The notes under the pieces: generated by a model
What the model was told of the DNA's origin: nothing
The model's database searches: none
The model's input: the letters and a program-made list of their open reading frames with translations, nothing else
From: DSXF01 sp964387495
Lineage (GTDB): Bacteria > Chloroflexota > Anaerolineae > Anaerolineales > Villigracilaceae
Assembly (NCBI GenBank): GCA_964387495.1
Contig: CAYLXB010000040.1
Span: 1 to 31,315 of the forward strand
Reading direction: 5' to 3'
DNA length: 31,315 bases
Part shown: positions 29,985-31,315 of the stretch, piece by piece
Numbering within the stretch: the first letter of the stretch is position 1
How the letters are laid out: every line of letters begins with the position of its first letter
Translations under genes and position numbers: made by a program

Positions 29985-31315
29985 ATGTCTCCCGTAAGCC
30001 TCGCCTCGCTCTTCGCGGATTTCCCCTTCGCCAAAACCGGCTCCTTTGGCGCCAACCCCTTGATCTCCGCCGTCACCGCCGACAGCCGTCAGGTGATTCC
30101 CGGCGCGCTCTTCGTCGCCATGCCCGGCGGTTCCGCCGACGGCCACAAGTACATCCCGGATGCCGTCCGCAAGGGCGTTGCGGCGCTGGTCGGTTCCCAA
30201 GACCTGGACGGCCTGCCCGTGCCTTACCTGCGCGTGGAGAACCCGCGCCAGGCGCTGGCCCACCTGGCCGCCGCCTTCCACGGCTTCCCCGCCCGCCGCC
30301 TGACCGTGCTCGGTGTGACCGGCACCGACGGCAAGACCACCACCTGCAATATCCTCTACAACATCCTGCTGGCTGCCGGGCTGCGGACCGGCATGATCTC
30401 CACCGTCAACGCCGTCATCGGTGACCAGGTCCTGGACACCGGCTTCCATGTCACCACACCGGATGCCCCCGATGTCCAGCGCTACCTGGCGCAGATGGCC
30501 GCCGCCGGCCTGACCCATGTCGTCCTGGAGACCACCTCGCACGGCTGGGCCCAGTTCCGGGTGGATGCCTGCGAGTTCGACCTGGGCCTGGTTACCAACA
30601 TCACCCACGAGCACCTCGACTACCACGGCTCCTACGAGAACTACCGGGAGGCCAAAGCCCGCCTCTTCCGCTCCCTGGCCGAGACGAGCCCCAAACCGCA
30701 GGGTAGCCCGCGCCTGGCCGTCCTCAACCGCGATGATGCCTCCTGCGAATTTCTGGTCTCCGTGCTCCGCGAACTGCCGTCCGTGCTGGCGGTCAGTTAC
30801 GGCCTGGACCCCGCCGCGGATGTCCATGCCGAAGAAGTCCGCTATGACCCCTCCGGCCTCTATTTCACCGCTGTCAGTTGCGATTTTCGCGTCCCTGTCT
30901 CCAGCCCGCTGGCGGGTGCTTTCAACGTCTCCAACTGCCTGGCTGCCCTGACCGCTGCCGTCTGCGGCCTGGGCATCCCGCCCGAGACCGCTGCCCGCGG
31001 CATTGCCGGCCTGCAGGGCGTTCCCGGCCGTATGGAGCGCATCGACCTGGGCCAGCCCTTCACCGCCATCGTGGACTTTGCCCACACCCCCAACGCCCTC
31101 CGCCGCGCCCTCGAAGCCGCCCGGGAAATGCTCAACTCCCCTCTTCCGCAGGGAGAGGGGCCGGGGGTGAGGGCGGATCTCGATCGCCCTCGCGTCCTGG
31201 TTGCCTTTGGCTCCGCCGGCCTGCGCGACCGCGGGAAGCGCCGCCTGATGGCCGAGGTTGCCGCCGAACTGGCCGACCTGGCCATTCTGACCGCCGAAGA
31301 CCCGCGCACCGAGTC
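29985..31315 (+). CDS. murE: UDP-MurNAc-L-Ala-D-Glu:amino-acid ligase, 3' end outside the window
   Basis: The first 443 codons of a Mur ligase that adds the third peptide residue to the peptidoglycan precursor, using ATP in the cytoplasm. Domain 1 (1-95) binds the UDP part (TADSRQVIPGALFVAMPGGSADGHKYI); domain 2 has the P-loop GVTGTDGKTTT (110-120), TTSHGWAQ, TNITHEHLDYHGSYENYREAKARLF with the conserved lysine, and NRDD; domain 3 begins at GVPGRMERI and VDFAHTPNAL. The residue-3 selectivity motif, DNPR in DAP-adding enzymes, reads EDPR at the very end (TAEDPRTE). This may mean an acceptor other than meso-DAP, for instance ornithine, which occurs in some Chloroflexota walls. Residues 384-399 are an in-frame repeat insertion. 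The gene is cut by the window end. Confidence 0.93.
   Translation, partial: MSPVSLASLFADFPFAKTGSFGANPLISAVTADSRQVIPGALFVAMPGGSADGHKYIPDAVRKGVAALVGSQDLDGLPVPYLRVENPRQALAHLAAAFHGFPARRLTVLGVTGTDGKTTTCNILYNILLAAGLRTGMISTVNAVIGDQVLDTGFHVTTPDAPDVQRYLAQMAAAGLTHVVLETTSHGWAQFRVDACEFDLGLVTNITHEHLDYHGSYENYREAKARLFRSLAETSPKPQGSPRLAVLNRDDASCEFLVSVLRELPSVLAVSYGLDPAADVHAEEVRYDPSGLYFTAVSCDFRVPVSSPLAGAFNVSNCLAALTAAVCGLGIPPETAARGIAGLQGVPGRMERIDLGQPFTAIVDFAHTPNALRRALEAAREMLNSPLPQGEGPGVRADLDRPRVLVAFGSAGLRDRGKRRLMAEVAAELADLAILTAEDPRTE
31136..31178 (+). repeat. Palindromic repeat element inserted in murE
   Basis: CCCCTCTTCC (31138-31147) pairs with GGGAGAGGGG (31151-31160) around GCA, and CCGGGGGTGAGGGCGG follows. 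The translated insert SPLPQGEGPGVRA is the well-known product of a short intergenic palindrome found in many bacteria. It sits between the ALRRALEAARE helix and the PRVLVAFGSAGLRDRGKR strand, so it lengthens a surface loop without breaking the frame. Confidence 0.8.

Overview
The window looks like chromosomal DNA of a Chloroflexota bacterium, most likely of the class Anaerolineae. The evidence is a GC-rich housekeeping background, the style of its complex I and ATP-synthase proteins, type I glutamine synthetase without an adenylylation tyrosine, and short palindromic repeats between and even inside genes. This assignment is an inference from the sequence alone.

Region 1 (1-11.7 kb) holds assorted housekeeping and accessory genes: a YwaF-like membrane protein (-), a nitroreductase whose 3' end runs into an extreme GC tract, glutamine synthetase, a Ub-like/Mut7-C RNase-fold protein (-), a PadR regulator with its HAAS-type membrane partner (-), a small exported protein, a metallophosphoesterase, an APC-type amino-acid permease, an exported CARDB/metzincin-like protease and a nucleotidyltransferase-fold protein.

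Region 2 (11.7-23.4 kb) is a bioenergetic block, all on the + strand: nuoA-H-J-K-L-M-M-N followed by atpI/Z-B-E-F. It encodes only membrane sectors. The soluble complex I genes (nuoB, C, D, E, F, G, I) and F1 genes (atpA, G, D, C) are absent. There are two NuoM-type antiporter subunits, and NuoL has about 27 extra residues in its C-terminal lateral-helix region, as expected for a complex I with four antiporter-like subunits. nuoL carries an apparent one-base frameshift. AtpF is a fusion of subunit b with the C-terminal part of subunit delta. A strong terminator closes the block.

Region 3 (23.4-29.9 kb) is an AT-richer accessory segment: a three-module TIR protein, about 700 bp of apparently non-coding structured DNA, a bacterial pentameric ligand-gated ion channel, and a membrane PAS-PAS-GAF-GGDEF diguanylate cyclase. 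An imperfect 150-bp direct repeat lies upstream of both the TIR gene and the channel gene. Each copy contains the same sigma-70-like promoter (TTGTCA, 17 bp, TATAGT or TATATT), so the two genes are probably co-regulated.

Region 4 (29.9 kb to the end) is the first 443 codons of murE, which runs off the window and contains an in-frame palindromic repeat element.

Many promoters can be read as -10 boxes 6-10 bases ahead of the start codon, suggesting leaderless transcripts. The most notable candidates are the enlarged complex I, the separation of membrane from soluble sectors, the b-delta fusion, and the TIR/ion-channel pair under a duplicated promoter cassette.
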